A DNA stretch of 64,000 bases from Marinilabilia rubra (GTDB lineage Bacteria > Bacteroidota > Bacteroidia > Bacteroidales > Marinilabiliaceae), in NCBI RefSeq assembly GCF_003121985.1, contig NZ_QEWP01000010.1, forward strand, positions 62,001-126,000, in the 5' to 3' direction. Within the stretch, counting starts at the first letter, position 1. Every line of letters begins with the position of its first letter. The position numbers and the translations under genes were made by a program. Shown here piece by piece: positions 43,348 to 53,254 of this stretch. The notes below the pieces were generated by a model that was given only the letters and a program-made list of their open reading frames with translations, did no database searches and was not told the DNA's origin.

Positions 43348-46251
43348 ATGAACATAAGGCCACAAGTATTAGTGATGCTTGTTTTTACAAGCATTATCCT
43401 TACTGCTTGTTCCTCACCGGAAACCAGCAGAAAAACCATAGACCTTTCCGGTACATGGGCTTTCAAACTTGACTCGAACAATGTTGGCGTTCAGGAGCAA
43501 TGGTTTAATGGTTTTTTCGACGAATCGGTAATCTTACCAGGAACAACCGATGAAAACAAAAAAGGAACTCCCAACAAAAAAATAGAAGTAAACCACCTCA
43601 CCCGAAAATATTATTACGTCGGGAAAGCTTGGTATCAGCGAACCGTGGTTATCCCAAATGAATGGCAGGATAAAACCATCCGGCTATTTCTGGAGCGCAC
43701 TAAAGCTACCGAAGTGTGGGTAGACGGACAACGTTTCCCTTTACAAAAACATTTGTCTGCTCCGCATATTTACGACCTTACAAAGGTGCTCACCCCGGGA
43801 GAACACACCTTATCCATTTCAGTTGACAATACGCCAAAACTATTTCCTACAGGGGGTTCACATGCTATTGCAAAACATACCCAAACCAATTGGAACGGCA
43901 TTATCGGTAAGCTTGAACTTACCGCAATGGATAAGGTTTACATAAAATCGTTGAAAGTATTTCCGGATACGGAAAATAAAGAGGTCAAGGTAGTCTTCAG
44001 GTTACCGAATCCTGAAAAAGAAAAACTGAATGGTACCATTACTTGCCAGGCAAAGGGATTCAATGGCCATAATCATACCATTAAAAAGCAAACTTTTGAA
44101 TTTTCATCGAGCGAAAACGAAATTGTGGTTACCGGAAAGTACAACATGGGCAATAATTTTGCCACTTGGGATGAATTTACCCCCCACCTTTATCGGTTAT
44201 CCGCTAAATTAAGTGCAAAAAGCGAGTCGAATGCTTACGGCGATAAAACAGAAGAATCGTTTGGCATGGTGGAGTTCACTACCAAGGGTACGCAGTTTGT
44301 GGTAAATGACAAATTCACCTTGCTGCGTGGCAAGCACGATGCCTGTGTTTTCCCCTTAACAGGTTACCCGCCAACTACCAAAGATGAGTGGGTGCGCCAA
44401 ATGAAAATCTGCAAAGAATACGGTCTGAACCACTATCGTTTTCATAGTTGGACGCCCCCAAAAGCAGCTTTCGAAGCGGCCGATTTGGTGGGCATTTACA
44501 TGCAACCCGAATTACCACAGTGGAGACAGTTTAAAGAAACCGATACCGCGCACTTCCATTTCCAACGAAAAGAAGGCGAAGCCATTTTTGACACCTATGC
44601 TAATAATCCGAGTTTTGTAATGTTTGCTTTAGGAAACGAACTGGGCGGCAGCCGCAAGCTAATGGCTAAAATGGTGAATCATTTAAAGGAATACGATGGC
44701 AGAAGCCTTTTTGCACAAGGTTCAAACAATTACTTTTGGAACCCGAAGAAACAGCCAAACGAAGATTTCTTTATTTCGGCACGTACCAAAAAGAAGCAGG
44801 ATAATTTTGTGAACGACATTAGGGCATCTTTTTCGTATGCGAACGATCCCAACGCTGGAATTATTAATGGTCAGTTCCCCAACACAGAGCGCAGTTTTGA
44901 AGCCGCGTTAAAACACTGCGATGTTCCTGCTATTGGTCACGAAACAGGACAATACCAGGTGCTGCCCAACTTTAATGAGATAAGCAAATATACCGGGGTT
45001 TTGGAAGCCCGTAATTTTGAGGTTTTCAAACAACGCATGATCGACCAAAACATGTTTTCTTATTGGGAAGAATTATTTGAGGCTTCGGGAAAACATGCGG
45101 CCTTGTGTTATAAAGAAGACAACGAGATATCGATGCGAACTCCCGGTTTGGGTGGTTTTCAAATTCTGGATTTACAGGACTTCCCGGGTCAGGGAACGGC
45201 GCTGGTAGGCATGCTCGATGCTTTTATGGATTCAAAGGGAATTGTAAGCCCCGAAGAATGGCGCCAGTCGTGCGCAGACCAAACCATACAGGCAAAAATG
45301 CCACGCTTGGTTTGGCAAAACAACGAAAGCTTAACTGCCGAGCTTATTGCAATAAACTATGGAGCTACCGACATGGTGAACAATACAATTGCATGGACTT
45401 TAACCGGGCAAAACGGAACGGTTGTAGCTAGCGGTGAAACACCTGCAATCAATTTTGAGCAAGGCAAAATTACTTCGCTCGAAAAAATTAGCGTGCCCCT
45501 GTCGGAAATAGAAACACCACAACAACTTACACTTGCTTTGAGCACCTCAAATGGTAAAATAACGAACAACTACCATGTTTGGGTATATCCTGAAAGCATA
45601 AAAGAAGAAAAGGTAACGGAAGTAGAAATGGCGACAGTTTTGGATATGGCAACGCTTGCAAAGCTTGAAAACGGAAGCAAAGTACTTTTAATGCCCGATT
45701 CTGCCAGCATTGCTAAAAACTCGGTAGGAGGATTGTTTATCAGCGATTATTGGTGTTACCCCATGTTTAAAGGTATCTGCGAGCGAAACAACAAACCGGT
45801 ATCACCCGGTACACTCGGATTGCTAATTGACGATAAACATCCTGTATTTAAACATTTCCCAACCTCGTTCCATTCCGATTGGCAATGGTGGTCCATTATG
45901 AAAAAATCGCGCCCCATTGTATTGGATTCTGCTGATGCCGAATATAGACCTATCGTGCAGGCTATCGACAATTTCGAACGTTGCGCAAAACTGGGTTTAC
46001 TATTTGAATTTAAGGTTGGTAAAGGAAGCGTATTGGTATGTTCTGCCAACCTAAACGATAAAGACGACTTTGTTGCTCAGCAACTGCTCCGTTCAATGCT
46101 TCGCTATATGGATTCGGAAGAATTTTCTCCACAAACAACGCTATCGCAGAATAAGTTGTTGTCTGTAATTTATGGAAATACTTCAACCAAAAGCAAAAGC
46201 AGAATAACAAATGACAAAGGCAATACTGGTGGTTATGATTTGCTGCAATAA
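43348..46251 (+). CDS. Divergent GH2-like glycosidase lipoprotein
   Basis: 967 residues from ATG at 43348, which places a lipobox IILTAC (Cys21) right after a signal; the upstream in-frame ATG at 43288 would lie inside the intergenic hairpin. Domains: N-terminal jelly roll (about 30-190), Ig-like region, and a TIM barrel with HYRFHSWTPPKAAFEAADLVG, proposed acid/base Glu431 in ALGNELGG and nucleophile Glu532 in IGHETGQY. The 101-residue spacing of the two Glu residues fits GH2/clan GH-A. The C-terminal third is not a LacZ small-chain domain and contains a Trp-rich stretch (FHSDWQWWSIM). Substrate could be a beta-galactoside or beta-glucuronide; not resolved. Confidence 0.75.
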   Translation: MNIRPQVLVMLVFTSIILTACSSPETSRKTIDLSGTWAFKLDSNNVGVQEQWFNGFFDESVILPGTTDENKKGTPNKKIEVNHLTRKYYYVGKAWYQRTVVIPNEWQDKTIRLFLERTKATEVWVDGQRFPLQKHLSAPHIYDLTKVLTPGEHTLSISVDNTPKLFPTGGSHAIAKHTQTNWNGIIGKLELTAMDKVYIKSLKVFPDTENKEVKVVFRLPNPEKEKLNGTITCQAKGFNGHNHTIKKQTFEFSSSENEIVVTGKYNMGNNFATWDEFTPHLYRLSAKLSAKSESNAYGDKTEESFGMVEFTTKGTQFVVNDKFTLLRGKHDACVFPLTGYPPTTKDEWVRQMKICKEYGLNHYRFHSWTPPKAAFEAADLVGIYMQPELPQWRQFKETDTAHFHFQRKEGEAIFDTYANNPSFVMFALGNELGGSRKLMAKMVNHLKEYDGRSLFAQGSNNYFWNPKKQPNEDFFISARTKKKQDNFVNDIRASFSYANDPNAGIINGQFPNTERSFEAALKHCDVPAIGHETGQYQVLPNFNEISKYTGVLEARNFEVFKQRMIDQNMFSYWEELFEASGKHAALCYKEDNEISMRTPGLGGFQILDLQDFPGQGTALVGMLDAFMDSKGIVSPEEWRQSCADQTIQAKMPRLVWQNNESLTAELIAINYGATDMVNNTIAWTLTGQNGTVVASGETPAINFEQGKITSLEKISVPLSEIETPQQLTLALSTSNGKITNNYHVWVYPESIKEEKVTEVEMATVLDMATLAKLENGSKVLLMPDSASIAKNSVGGLFISDYWCYPMFKGICERNNKPVSPGTLGLLIDDKHPVFKHFPTSFHSDWQWWSIMKKSRPIVLDSADAEYRPIVQAIDNFERCAKLGLLFEFKVGKGSVLVCSANLNDKDDFVAQQLLRSMLRYMDSEEFSPQTTLSQNKLLSVIYGNTSTKSKSRITNDKGNTGGYDLLQ

Positions 46252-46274
46252 AGTATAACAAAAACCGAATTTTC

Positions 46275-47906
46275 ATGAAAACGATATTTTACTTAGGTGC
46301 ATTGCTGTTATTAATGGCCTGCTCCAAAGAAAAAGAAGTTAACCTGGTTCCCGAAGCCCCATCAAATAACCCTTCCTATTGGTGCACCTGGGGAGCGCAG
46401 AATTATGCAGTCGATTCTGCCACACTTCAAAATGCATCGTGGGGAATTAACGGTCATTTCCGGCAAGCCAATAATTTAGATGAGCAGGCCATATTTGGAG
46501 AAAATGGCTGGGCAGATATACTTCCGGAAGTTCGGAAAGACCTCTTAATTATGTTCGATCTTGGATGGGATATTGGCCGTAACATCGATTTTGATAAGAA
46601 ACGATGGCTGCTGGGATCACTGGAATTGGCAGAAGAAAAATTCCCTTCATGCACTGGTTCGCCTATGGAGCGTTTAAAAAAACTGAACCAGCTGTGTATC
46701 GATAAAGGTTGGAAAGGAGCAGGAATATGGGTTGCGGCGCATCCGGCAAATTACAACGAAAAGAAAATGTCAAGAACAGAAATAGAAGACTATTACCGCG
46801 AGCGTTTTAAGTGGAGCCATGAAGCCGGAATTACCTATTGGAAAGTTGACTATGGGGCGCACAACGGGAAAGATTGGTATAGGGAAATGTTAACCCGCTT
46901 AGCCGAAGAACATGCTCCCGGCTTATGGGTTGAAAATTGCAGAAATGGTTCTCCGATAAACGACTATGAGTGCCCGTGGGACACAAAAGTTTATAACGAA
47001 AGTGGAGAATACAAACGTTGGGGCAACGGAAATGTGCTAAAAAAAGCTGTTAAAGTAATTGGGTACAGCCATGTATTCAGAACGTATGATGTTACAGCCC
47101 ACCTATCGGTACCCACGACGCTCGACAGGGTGGCTCAACAACTGGCAGTTAGTTCACAAAATGGCAAAAACGATTGTGTTATAAACTGTGAGGACGAAAT
47201 GTACATGGGGGCTGCACTTGGGTGTGCTGTAGGTATTATGCGCCATCCGCAGTGGCTGCATATTGAAGGAAACGGGTATAACCCTTTAAGGGTTGATAAA
47301 AGAATGACAGAAGTGACCCGCGCTATAAAATGGCAACGTATTGCCCCTCCTGTTGGTGTTGGAGCATCGGAAGTAGTGTTGAGTTCAAATATGTTGTCGG
47401 ACAACTGGACGTTTAAAAAAGGGGATTCCTGGGCGTATTGGGTTATCGACAGGAATATTGTTCAAAAGGCACCGGGAATAGTTACAAGGGGCATTGATTT
47501 GCCAACCGTAGAATGCGAAGGGGAACCCCCTTACCTCCTGGCTTCACGACATCCAAACGGAGCTGTTGCAATTGCCACGTTACCAAGAATCGATAGCCAA
47601 AGGGGGCACTACTTCCCTCACGCTGATATTTCGCTGGGGATTGAAGGCAATGATACTATTATAGGTGTTTTCGGGAAATACGCATCGTTAAAACTGGCAT
47701 CAGAAAACTTATCATCGAAATGCCGGGTACTGGCACAGGACCTTGCCGGTAAGGTTGCTACAGACATCACAGGTAAAGTTAAATTTAAGAAAGGGAGTAT
47801 GGTTATTCCTGGTCGGGTTATAGAGGAAATAGGATGTTCTGCAAACAAAAAGGAGGATCTATCGGAGCCAGGTTTAGTACTTAAACTGGAATATAGAACA
47901 AAATGA
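46275..47906 (+). CDS. Putative clan GH-D-like glycosidase lipoprotein, family uncertain
   Basis: A 543-residue lipoprotein (lipobox LLMAC, Cys16). The middle looks like a GH27/GH36/GH31-type barrel: GWKGAGIWVAAHP, then YWKVDYGAHNG with candidate nucleophile Asp192, GLWVENCRNGSP, and FRTYDVTAHLSVPTTLDR with candidate acid/base Asp272. A C-terminal beta domain follows (about 430-543). It begins 23 bp after the GH2-like gene. It is probably an alpha-galactosidase or related exo-enzyme, but I cannot fit it to a named family with confidence. Confidence 0.6.
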   Translation: MKTIFYLGALLLLMACSKEKEVNLVPEAPSNNPSYWCTWGAQNYAVDSATLQNASWGINGHFRQANNLDEQAIFGENGWADILPEVRKDLLIMFDLGWDIGRNIDFDKKRWLLGSLELAEEKFPSCTGSPMERLKKLNQLCIDKGWKGAGIWVAAHPANYNEKKMSRTEIEDYYRERFKWSHEAGITYWKVDYGAHNGKDWYREMLTRLAEEHAPGLWVENCRNGSPINDYECPWDTKVYNESGEYKRWGNGNVLKKAVKVIGYSHVFRTYDVTAHLSVPTTLDRVAQQLAVSSQNGKNDCVINCEDEMYMGAALGCAVGIMRHPQWLHIEGNGYNPLRVDKRMTEVTRAIKWQRIAPPVGVGASEVVLSSNMLSDNWTFKKGDSWAYWVIDRNIVQKAPGIVTRGIDLPTVECEGEPPYLLASRHPNGAVAIATLPRIDSQRGHYFPHADISLGIEGNDTIIGVFGKYASLKLASENLSSKCRVLAQDLAGKVATDITGKVKFKKGSMVIPGRVIEEIGCSANKKEDLSEPGLVLKLEYRTK

Positions 47907-48006
47907 AACGAGCATGGCAGCGATTGCCGCAAAAGAGAATGTAAATTATCAACCAAGTGAGTTCAAAGCGATATCCATAATAGTTTTTGGAATAAAAATG
48001 TTTGTT

Positions 48007-49539
48007 ATGAAAAATACGAAGAATATTATCTTTAAAGTCATTGTTGTTTTTGGGTTGTTGTTTTTTTGCGGGGGGGCATTTGCCCAAACCCCAAAGCCAA
48101 ATGTTGTAATCATTTATGTTGATGATTTGGGCTATGGCGATTTAAGTTGTTATGGTGCAACAGAAGTACAAACGCCCAATGTTGATAAACTTGCCGAAAA
48201 TGGGATTGTATTTACCGATGCGCACTGTTCTTCTTCAACATGTACGCCATCCCGATATTCTTTACTTACAGGCAGCTATGCTTTTCGAAACAATGCCTCT
48301 ATTTTGCCGGGGGATGCTCCTTTGATTATCGATTTAGATACACCAACCTTACCGGGAATGCTTCAAAAAAACGGGTACAAAACAGCTGTTATCGGTAAAT
48401 GGCACCTTGGTTTGGGCGATGGGGATGTAGACTGGAATGGAAAAATTACTCCTGGTCCTCTCGAGGTTGGGTTCGATTACAGTTACCTTATCCCAGCAAC
48501 CGGTGACAGAGTACCATGTGTTATGGTTGAAAATCATCATGTGGTTGGTTTAGACCCCGAGGATCCCATTCAGGTAAGTTATAAAAAGAAAGTAGGTACC
48601 GACCCGACGGGGTTAGAACAGCCTGAGTTGTTAAGATACCAGGCCGATAAAGAGCACTCGAAAACCATTGTGAATGGAGTTAGCCGCATCGGTTACATGA
48701 GTGGCGGCAACTCGGCTCGCTGGAATGATGAGACCGTGCCTCACCAAATGCTCCATAAAGCAAGACAATTTATGAATCAAAATCAGGACAATCCTTTCTT
48801 CCTTTATTTTGCTTTTCATGACATTCATGTCCCCAGACTGCCTGATTACAGGTTTAAGGGAACCACCGATATGGGGGTGCGTGGCGATGCCATTGTACAG
48901 ATGGATTGGGTGACCGGCCAGCTGATGCAGCACCTTGAAAATTTGGGTGTTTCTGAAAATACCATGATAATCTTCTCAAGCGATAACGGACCTGTGTTGA
49001 ATGATGGATACGAAGACAAAGCAATTGAAATGCTAGGTGAACATAAACCGGGCGGGCCGTTCAGAGGTGGAAAATACAGTGCTTACGAAGCGGCAACACG
49101 AGTGCCAACAATTGTTCAATGGCCTGGCGTTATTCAACCAGGAAAAAGTGATGCATTAATTGGCCATACGGATTTTTATGCATCAATTGCGTCAATAGTA
49201 GGGCATGAGTTAACCGAAAAAGAAGCACCGGATAGTTACAACCTGATAAATGCACTAACGGGTAAATCTAAAAAAGGACGTGATTTCCTGATGGAGCAGT
49301 CGTATACTTATTCTTTGCGCAAAGGCAATTATAAATATATAAAACCGGTTAAAAAATGGAAGCCTGACTGGATTGAAGAAAAGAAAGGGATTGAATCGGG
49401 TAGTAGTTTTAAACCCCAACTCTTTGATTTATCTAAAGATATTTGGGAGGAGAACAATCTGGCCGATAAAAAACCAAAGTTAGTTAAACAAATGCAGGCT
49501 GAATTGAGCAGGATTTTGAATGAGGATCAAAGCCGATAA
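48007..49539 (+). CDS. Secreted S1-family sulfatase, paralogue of the gene at 29690
   Basis: 510 residues from the ATG at 48007, giving a signal peptide that ends GGAFAQ; the frame extends upstream to 47914 with unlikely sequence. Motifs: IIYVDDLGYGD, CTPSR (Cys79), GKWHLGLGDGDVDWNG, MVENHHVVGLDPEDP and FSSDNGPVLNDGYED. It is the closest relative of the sulfatase at 29690 and the last gene of the codon-distinct block. The two probably act on the same sulfate position. Confidence 0.93.
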   Translation: MKNTKNIIFKVIVVFGLLFFCGGAFAQTPKPNVVIIYVDDLGYGDLSCYGATEVQTPNVDKLAENGIVFTDAHCSSSTCTPSRYSLLTGSYAFRNNASILPGDAPLIIDLDTPTLPGMLQKNGYKTAVIGKWHLGLGDGDVDWNGKITPGPLEVGFDYSYLIPATGDRVPCVMVENHHVVGLDPEDPIQVSYKKKVGTDPTGLEQPELLRYQADKEHSKTIVNGVSRIGYMSGGNSARWNDETVPHQMLHKARQFMNQNQDNPFFLYFAFHDIHVPRLPDYRFKGTTDMGVRGDAIVQMDWVTGQLMQHLENLGVSENTMIIFSSDNGPVLNDGYEDKAIEMLGEHKPGGPFRGGKYSAYEAATRVPTIVQWPGVIQPGKSDALIGHTDFYASIASIVGHELTEKEAPDSYNLINALTGKSKKGRDFLMEQSYTYSLRKGNYKYIKPVKKWKPDWIEEKKGIESGSSFKPQLFDLSKDIWEENNLADKKPKLVKQMQAELSRILNEDQSR

Positions 49540-49622
49540 TGTATAGCATTCATTCCGGTCTTTCTCTGAGCTGTGGAGGGCCGGGGGGCACAGGAATATT
49601 AATATCAAAATTAAATGTTGTC

Positions 49623-51059
49623 ATGAAAAATTTCTTTTTTATTTTACTTTTTGTTTGGATTGCTGTCCCGGTGGAAGCCGAAAGAACTGAGACCAGACCT
49701 AATGTGGTGTTTTTCCTGGTGGATGACCTGGGATGGAAGGACTTGGGGTGTTATGGTAGTAACTTTTATCAAACTCCCAATGTTGACAATTTGGCTGATG
49801 AATCTGTGAGTTTTGATAATGCTTATGCTGCCTGTACAGTATGCTCACCTACCCGGGCCAGTATCATGACCGGCAAATATCCAGCTACCGTAAATTTAAC
49901 AGATTGGATAACAGGATGGAAATACCCGTTTGCCAAGTTGGAAATCCCTGACTGGACTATGCATCTGGATACTTCGGCTACAACTCTGGCTGATGTTTTC
50001 AAAGCCAATGGCTACATAACCGGGCATTTTGGAAAGTGGCATCTTGGAAAAGATTCTGTGTACTGGCCCAAAAACCAGGGTTTTGATGTGAATATAGGTG
50101 GTTGCGATCACGGATCACCCCAGAGAAGACCTAAGAAAGGATTTAATGGTTATTTCTCCCCCTATGGTAATCCCCGCTTAACGGCTAAAAGTAAAGATGA
50201 ATATATAACTGAACGGCTTGCAGAAGAAGCCCGAACTTTTATTAAAGAGAACAAGAAGCGGCCTTTCTTTCTCAACTTCTGGTTATATAATGTTCATACA
50301 CCTTTGCAGGCCAGAAAAGAAAAAATAGAAAAATATAAAGCACTGGTTGATTCTTCGCTGCTTCAAAAAAATCCGGCTTATGCTGCCATGGTTGAGCACA
50401 TGGATGATGCAGTTGGAGCCGTGATAAATGAGTTAAAGGCCCTGGATTTGTATGAGAATACCATCATTGTTTTTACTTCTGACAACGGAGGCTTAATCGG
50501 GAGGGGGAAACGAAAAATTACCAGTAATTATCCATTGAGATCGGGCAAAGGGGATGCCTATGAAGGGGGTGTCAGAGTGCCGCTTATTATTAAAACGCCT
50601 TCCATGCAAAATCAAAGAGGTTCAATTTCTTCCGAGCCGGTTGTTTCACCTGATCTTATGCCTACTTTAATTGATCTGGCCGGATTGAATGTTGAGGGTA
50701 ATGTTAAAAGTCGATTTGACGGGGTCAATCTTAGTCCTTTATTGGATGATGTTGAAGCTGATATTCAGCGGGAGGTGATTTTTTGGCATTATCCCCATTA
50801 TCATGGTGAAGGGGCCACTCCTTACAGCGCGGTTCGTAAAGAAGGCTGGAAACTTATCCATTTTTATGAGACAGACACATATGAGCTTTACAATCTAAAA
50901 AAGGATATAGGAGAAAAAGAGAATCTTTTTGATATGAACAAACAAAAGGCCTCTGAACTTAAAAATGCATTAAAAAGAATGATAGAAAAAACTGATGCGC
51001 AGCTGCCTTCAGCTAACCCGGCTTATGATCCTTCCCGGGCCGGAAAATATCATTTTTAA
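49623..51059 (+). CDS. Secreted S1-family sulfatase, last gene of the locus
   Basis: 478 residues from ATG at 49623, giving the signal peptide MKNFFFILLFVWIAVPVEA; the longer frame from 49539 overlaps the previous stop and adds a Gly-rich lead. Motifs: FFLVDDLGWKDLG, CSPTR (Cys74; the Thr variant of the maturation motif is normal), FGKWHLGKDS and FTSDNGGLIGRG. It belongs with the sulfatase at 35989 but has the base composition of the upstream part of the locus. Confidence 0.92.
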   Translation: MKNFFFILLFVWIAVPVEAERTETRPNVVFFLVDDLGWKDLGCYGSNFYQTPNVDNLADESVSFDNAYAACTVCSPTRASIMTGKYPATVNLTDWITGWKYPFAKLEIPDWTMHLDTSATTLADVFKANGYITGHFGKWHLGKDSVYWPKNQGFDVNIGGCDHGSPQRRPKKGFNGYFSPYGNPRLTAKSKDEYITERLAEEARTFIKENKKRPFFLNFWLYNVHTPLQARKEKIEKYKALVDSSLLQKNPAYAAMVEHMDDAVGAVINELKALDLYENTIIVFTSDNGGLIGRGKRKITSNYPLRSGKGDAYEGGVRVPLIIKTPSMQNQRGSISSEPVVSPDLMPTLIDLAGLNVEGNVKSRFDGVNLSPLLDDVEADIQREVIFWHYPHYHGEGATPYSAVRKEGWKLIHFYETDTYELYNLKKDIGEKENLFDMNKQKASELKNALKRMIEKTDAQLPSANPAYDPSRAGKYHF

Positions 51060-51471
51060 AAAAGAGGCTGTCCAAAAAATCCAAATTTAATATCATTTTT
51101 AGCTTGTCGAAGAATCTGTTCGTTTATTAACATAGAAGGGACTGCTGAAAAAGTCAAAAGGGCAAAATTTACAAGCCGCCCAATCGAAGGAGTATTGAAA
51201 TACTTCGAGATTCGGGCGGTGCAGTAAATTTTGTTCTTTTGATTAGCTGTTTTTTTATGATTAAGTGCAAAGAAATCCGAGTTTGATGTGGAATAATCTT
51301 GCACTTAGGAGTTTGTTGATATGATTTAAAGTTTTAAACGCTAATAAAGTAGGCGTTTTCAGCGCTCCCTAAGTATTTCTCCTTCTGTAGTTCATTGAGC
51401 TGGGCTGTTTTTAGGATTTGTAGTATGTCGTAGAATGAAGGTTCAACTTTCAATCGGCACTTTTTTTATGA
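51060..51471. other. Repeat-rich gap between the PUL and a gene fragment
   Basis: The gap contains GAGGCTGTCCAAAAA-like and GGACTGCTGAAAAAGTC-like text, the kind of sequence seen at insertion-sequence ends, plus a large palindrome at 51154-51242. A 39-codon open frame on the minus strand (51334-51453, TTG start, sequence with FYDILQILKTAQLNELQ) might be a remnant of a gene but has no recognisable match. It marks the right boundary of the PUL. Confidence 0.4.
51154..51242. repeat. 89-bp near-perfect palindrome, mobile-element-like
   Basis: Left arm TCAAAAGGGCAAAATTTAC (51154-51172) is the near-complement of GTAAATTTTGTTCTTTTGA at 51224-51242; inside, GCCGCCC pairs with GGGCGGT, and AGTATT with AATACT around the centre near 51196-51201. 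No coding content. It resembles a MITE or the internal palindrome of a decayed insertion sequence, directly downstream of the last sulfatase; as RNA it would also stop transcription. Confidence 0.5.
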
Positions 51472-51672
51472 CATATTGCCGACTCACAGGGGGCCGAATA
51501 TCTGGCAGAGCCCATGCGCAAAGTGGTTTTGGGCATGGTAGGCAGCGAAAGTCAGGCTGTTTTGCCGGAGAGGGTGCCCCGTTTTTTTGTAATAGAAAAG
51601 GAAAAAGGCGGAGGAGGCCTTGGGCAGAAGTCACTGATTACCTATTTGAGGGAGGAGATTAATAAGCGGTGA
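51472..51672 (+). pseudogene. Orphan C-terminal coding fragment
   Basis: A 66-codon open frame with protein-like composition (HIADSQGAEYLAEPMRKV, later PRFFVIEKEKGGGG and SLITYLREEINKR), ending in TGA 4 bases before the end of the convergent crp-like gene. It has no in-frame start except the ATG at 51514 (52 codons), and a TGA lies directly upstream. It looks like the tail of a larger gene truncated by the rearrangement that left the palindrome next to it. Family not recognised. Confidence 0.3.
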
Positions 51673-51676
51673 ATCC

Positions 51677-52324
51677 TTACCCAAACTTGCTCAGGGTTTG
51701 CAGAATTTCCAGGCTGTTTATTGTCAATGTTCGGCCCTCGAGTTTAACAATTTTATCGTGCTTAAACTCGGCCAGTGTCCTGATCAGGCTCTCTTTTGTG
51801 GTGCCGGCGAGTTGGGCCATTTCAACACGACTCAGAGGCAGTTCAAATGAATGGGACTCGTCGTTGAGCTTGTGGAGATCAAGAATGGTATCAGCCACTC
51901 TTCCCGGGAGTCTTTTTACACTCCTCGACATGAGTTGCTGAAGCAAATACGTGTTGGCATGCGAGATCTGGCGGCAGATGCTTTCGTTAAAAGCAGGGTT
52001 TCGGCGATAGATTTTAAAAAAAGCATCTCTTTCTATCAGAGTTAAAGAAGCATTGGTGACGGCTGTGGCACTTGTTACATTGATGCCCCCGTTGAAGATT
52101 GTTGCAAGGCTCAGGAAATTGCCTGGTTTCAGGATTTTAATGATGAGCGGTTTGTTGGATGCTCCATCCTTTGAAATTTTCACCAGTCCGGACCGGACCA
52201 GATGTACCTGGTTGACCGGCGCCTTTTCCCTGAAGATGGCTTCTCCCTTTTGAAACTGCAATGTGACAGAGGAAACCTCCATAAGCTTCTTGTCTTCCTC
52301 CGTTAAAATCTCATCCATCAGCAA
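51677..52324 (-). CDS. Crp/Fnr-family transcription regulator
   Basis: A 215-residue regulator. Residues about 10-125 form a cyclic-nucleotide-binding-like beta barrel (FQKGEAIFREKAPVNQVHLVRSGLVKI is its core), followed by a dimerisation helix (about 115-145) and a winged helix-turn-helix with LPLSRVEMAQLAGTTKESLIRTLAEF, the usual Crp/Fnr recognition region. No Cys cluster for an Fe-S centre is seen, so it is not an Fnr-type oxygen sensor. The effector and targets are unknown. It stands alone on the minus strand. Confidence 0.92.
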   Translation of the reverse strand: MLMDEILTEEDKKLMEVSSVTLQFQKGEAIFREKAPVNQVHLVRSGLVKISKDGASNKPLIIKILKPGNFLSLATIFNGGINVTSATAVTNASLTLIERDAFFKIYRRNPAFNESICRQISHANTYLLQQLMSRSVKRLPGRVADTILDLHKLNDESHSFELPLSRVEMAQLAGTTKESLIRTLAEFKHDKIVKLEGRTLTINSLEILQTLSKFG

Positions 52325-53254
52325 ATAGGTTTGGTGAATTTATAAGGATTAGTAGAGAAAAGGTTGATGAATTGAAAGAATGTTGAATTTTTTATCAATA
52401 GTCCGCTAAAAATTCTTAACGCTGATACGCCAGCACACAAGGTGTATATTCTTATAACGTTTAGGGCGATGTCTGCCGGCGCGTGAACCTTTTTATTTAT
52501 TTTCGGCAGGCATAACTTTTTGGTAAACAGTTTTTTAGGTTGGATATTTTTTGGACCTCTTGCAAATATAAGGAATTCTTGTGGTTTATAAAGACTTATG
52601 TTTGTGCTATTGTCTGGTTGAAGTATTTAAATTGTTTTCTCGAATGATTGGGATTTGTAATGAGCGGACTTTCCAGATTCATAACTGTCGTTTTCCCTCA
52701 AAATTGCTGATTTATTTATTTAGCCGGTCTAAAAACTAGGAAACTGTTTAAGTTTTATCCTTTAGGATGTTTTCTGGTCTTGAGCTCTTATACTTCGTCA
52801 AAATTTCCTTAAAAAGCGTTGCTATTCGTTGCAATTTTGATTTGTCTAAGAACTCAATTCTTCAAAAACATCTTCCCAAAAACAAAATTTAAACAGTTTC
52901 TAAGCAAACAGTGTCAAAATTTATGTGCGTGTTCAGAAAGTTTCATATATTAGGCTTGCGAAGCCCGAAAGCGCGCAGTCCCGATCCTTCGGGACGAGTA
53001 ATTTTCATCCAGGCGTAACGCGGTAAATGAGACTTTATGGACAAGCACTATTTAGCAATTTTTCAAAGATTTATTATTTGGTGTTGAAGAAGTTAATACT
53101 CCGTTGATCTTTTAAAATGTATACGTAATTAATTGTTTATAGATGTATTATGATTTAGGGTGACACGCAGGTTTTTAAGGTCAGGCGATTTATCTTGCAT
53201 CTTACCTGACTTCCGTCAGGCAGATATCTGAAAATCTGATGATCTATTGAGAAG
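52325..53254. other. 930-bp gap with hairpins, no supported gene
   Basis: No credible open frame. It holds small hairpins: GGCTT/AAGCC at 52953-52965, GTCCCGA/TCGGGAC at 52978-52995 and CCTGAC/GTCAGG at 53205-53220. The GC-rich text from about 52950 to 53030 stands out against AT-rich surroundings and may be an interspersed repeat. The hairpin at 53205 lies 35 bp beyond the 3' end of the broken XRE gene and may be its terminator. Confidence 0.45.

Noticed and set aside
47914-48006. Upstream extension of the sulfatase at 48007
   Set aside because: The added residues are not signal-like and precede the obvious signal peptide.
51669-51941. 90-codon + strand frame over the Crp/Fnr gene
   Set aside because: It is antisense to a full-length Crp/Fnr regulator.
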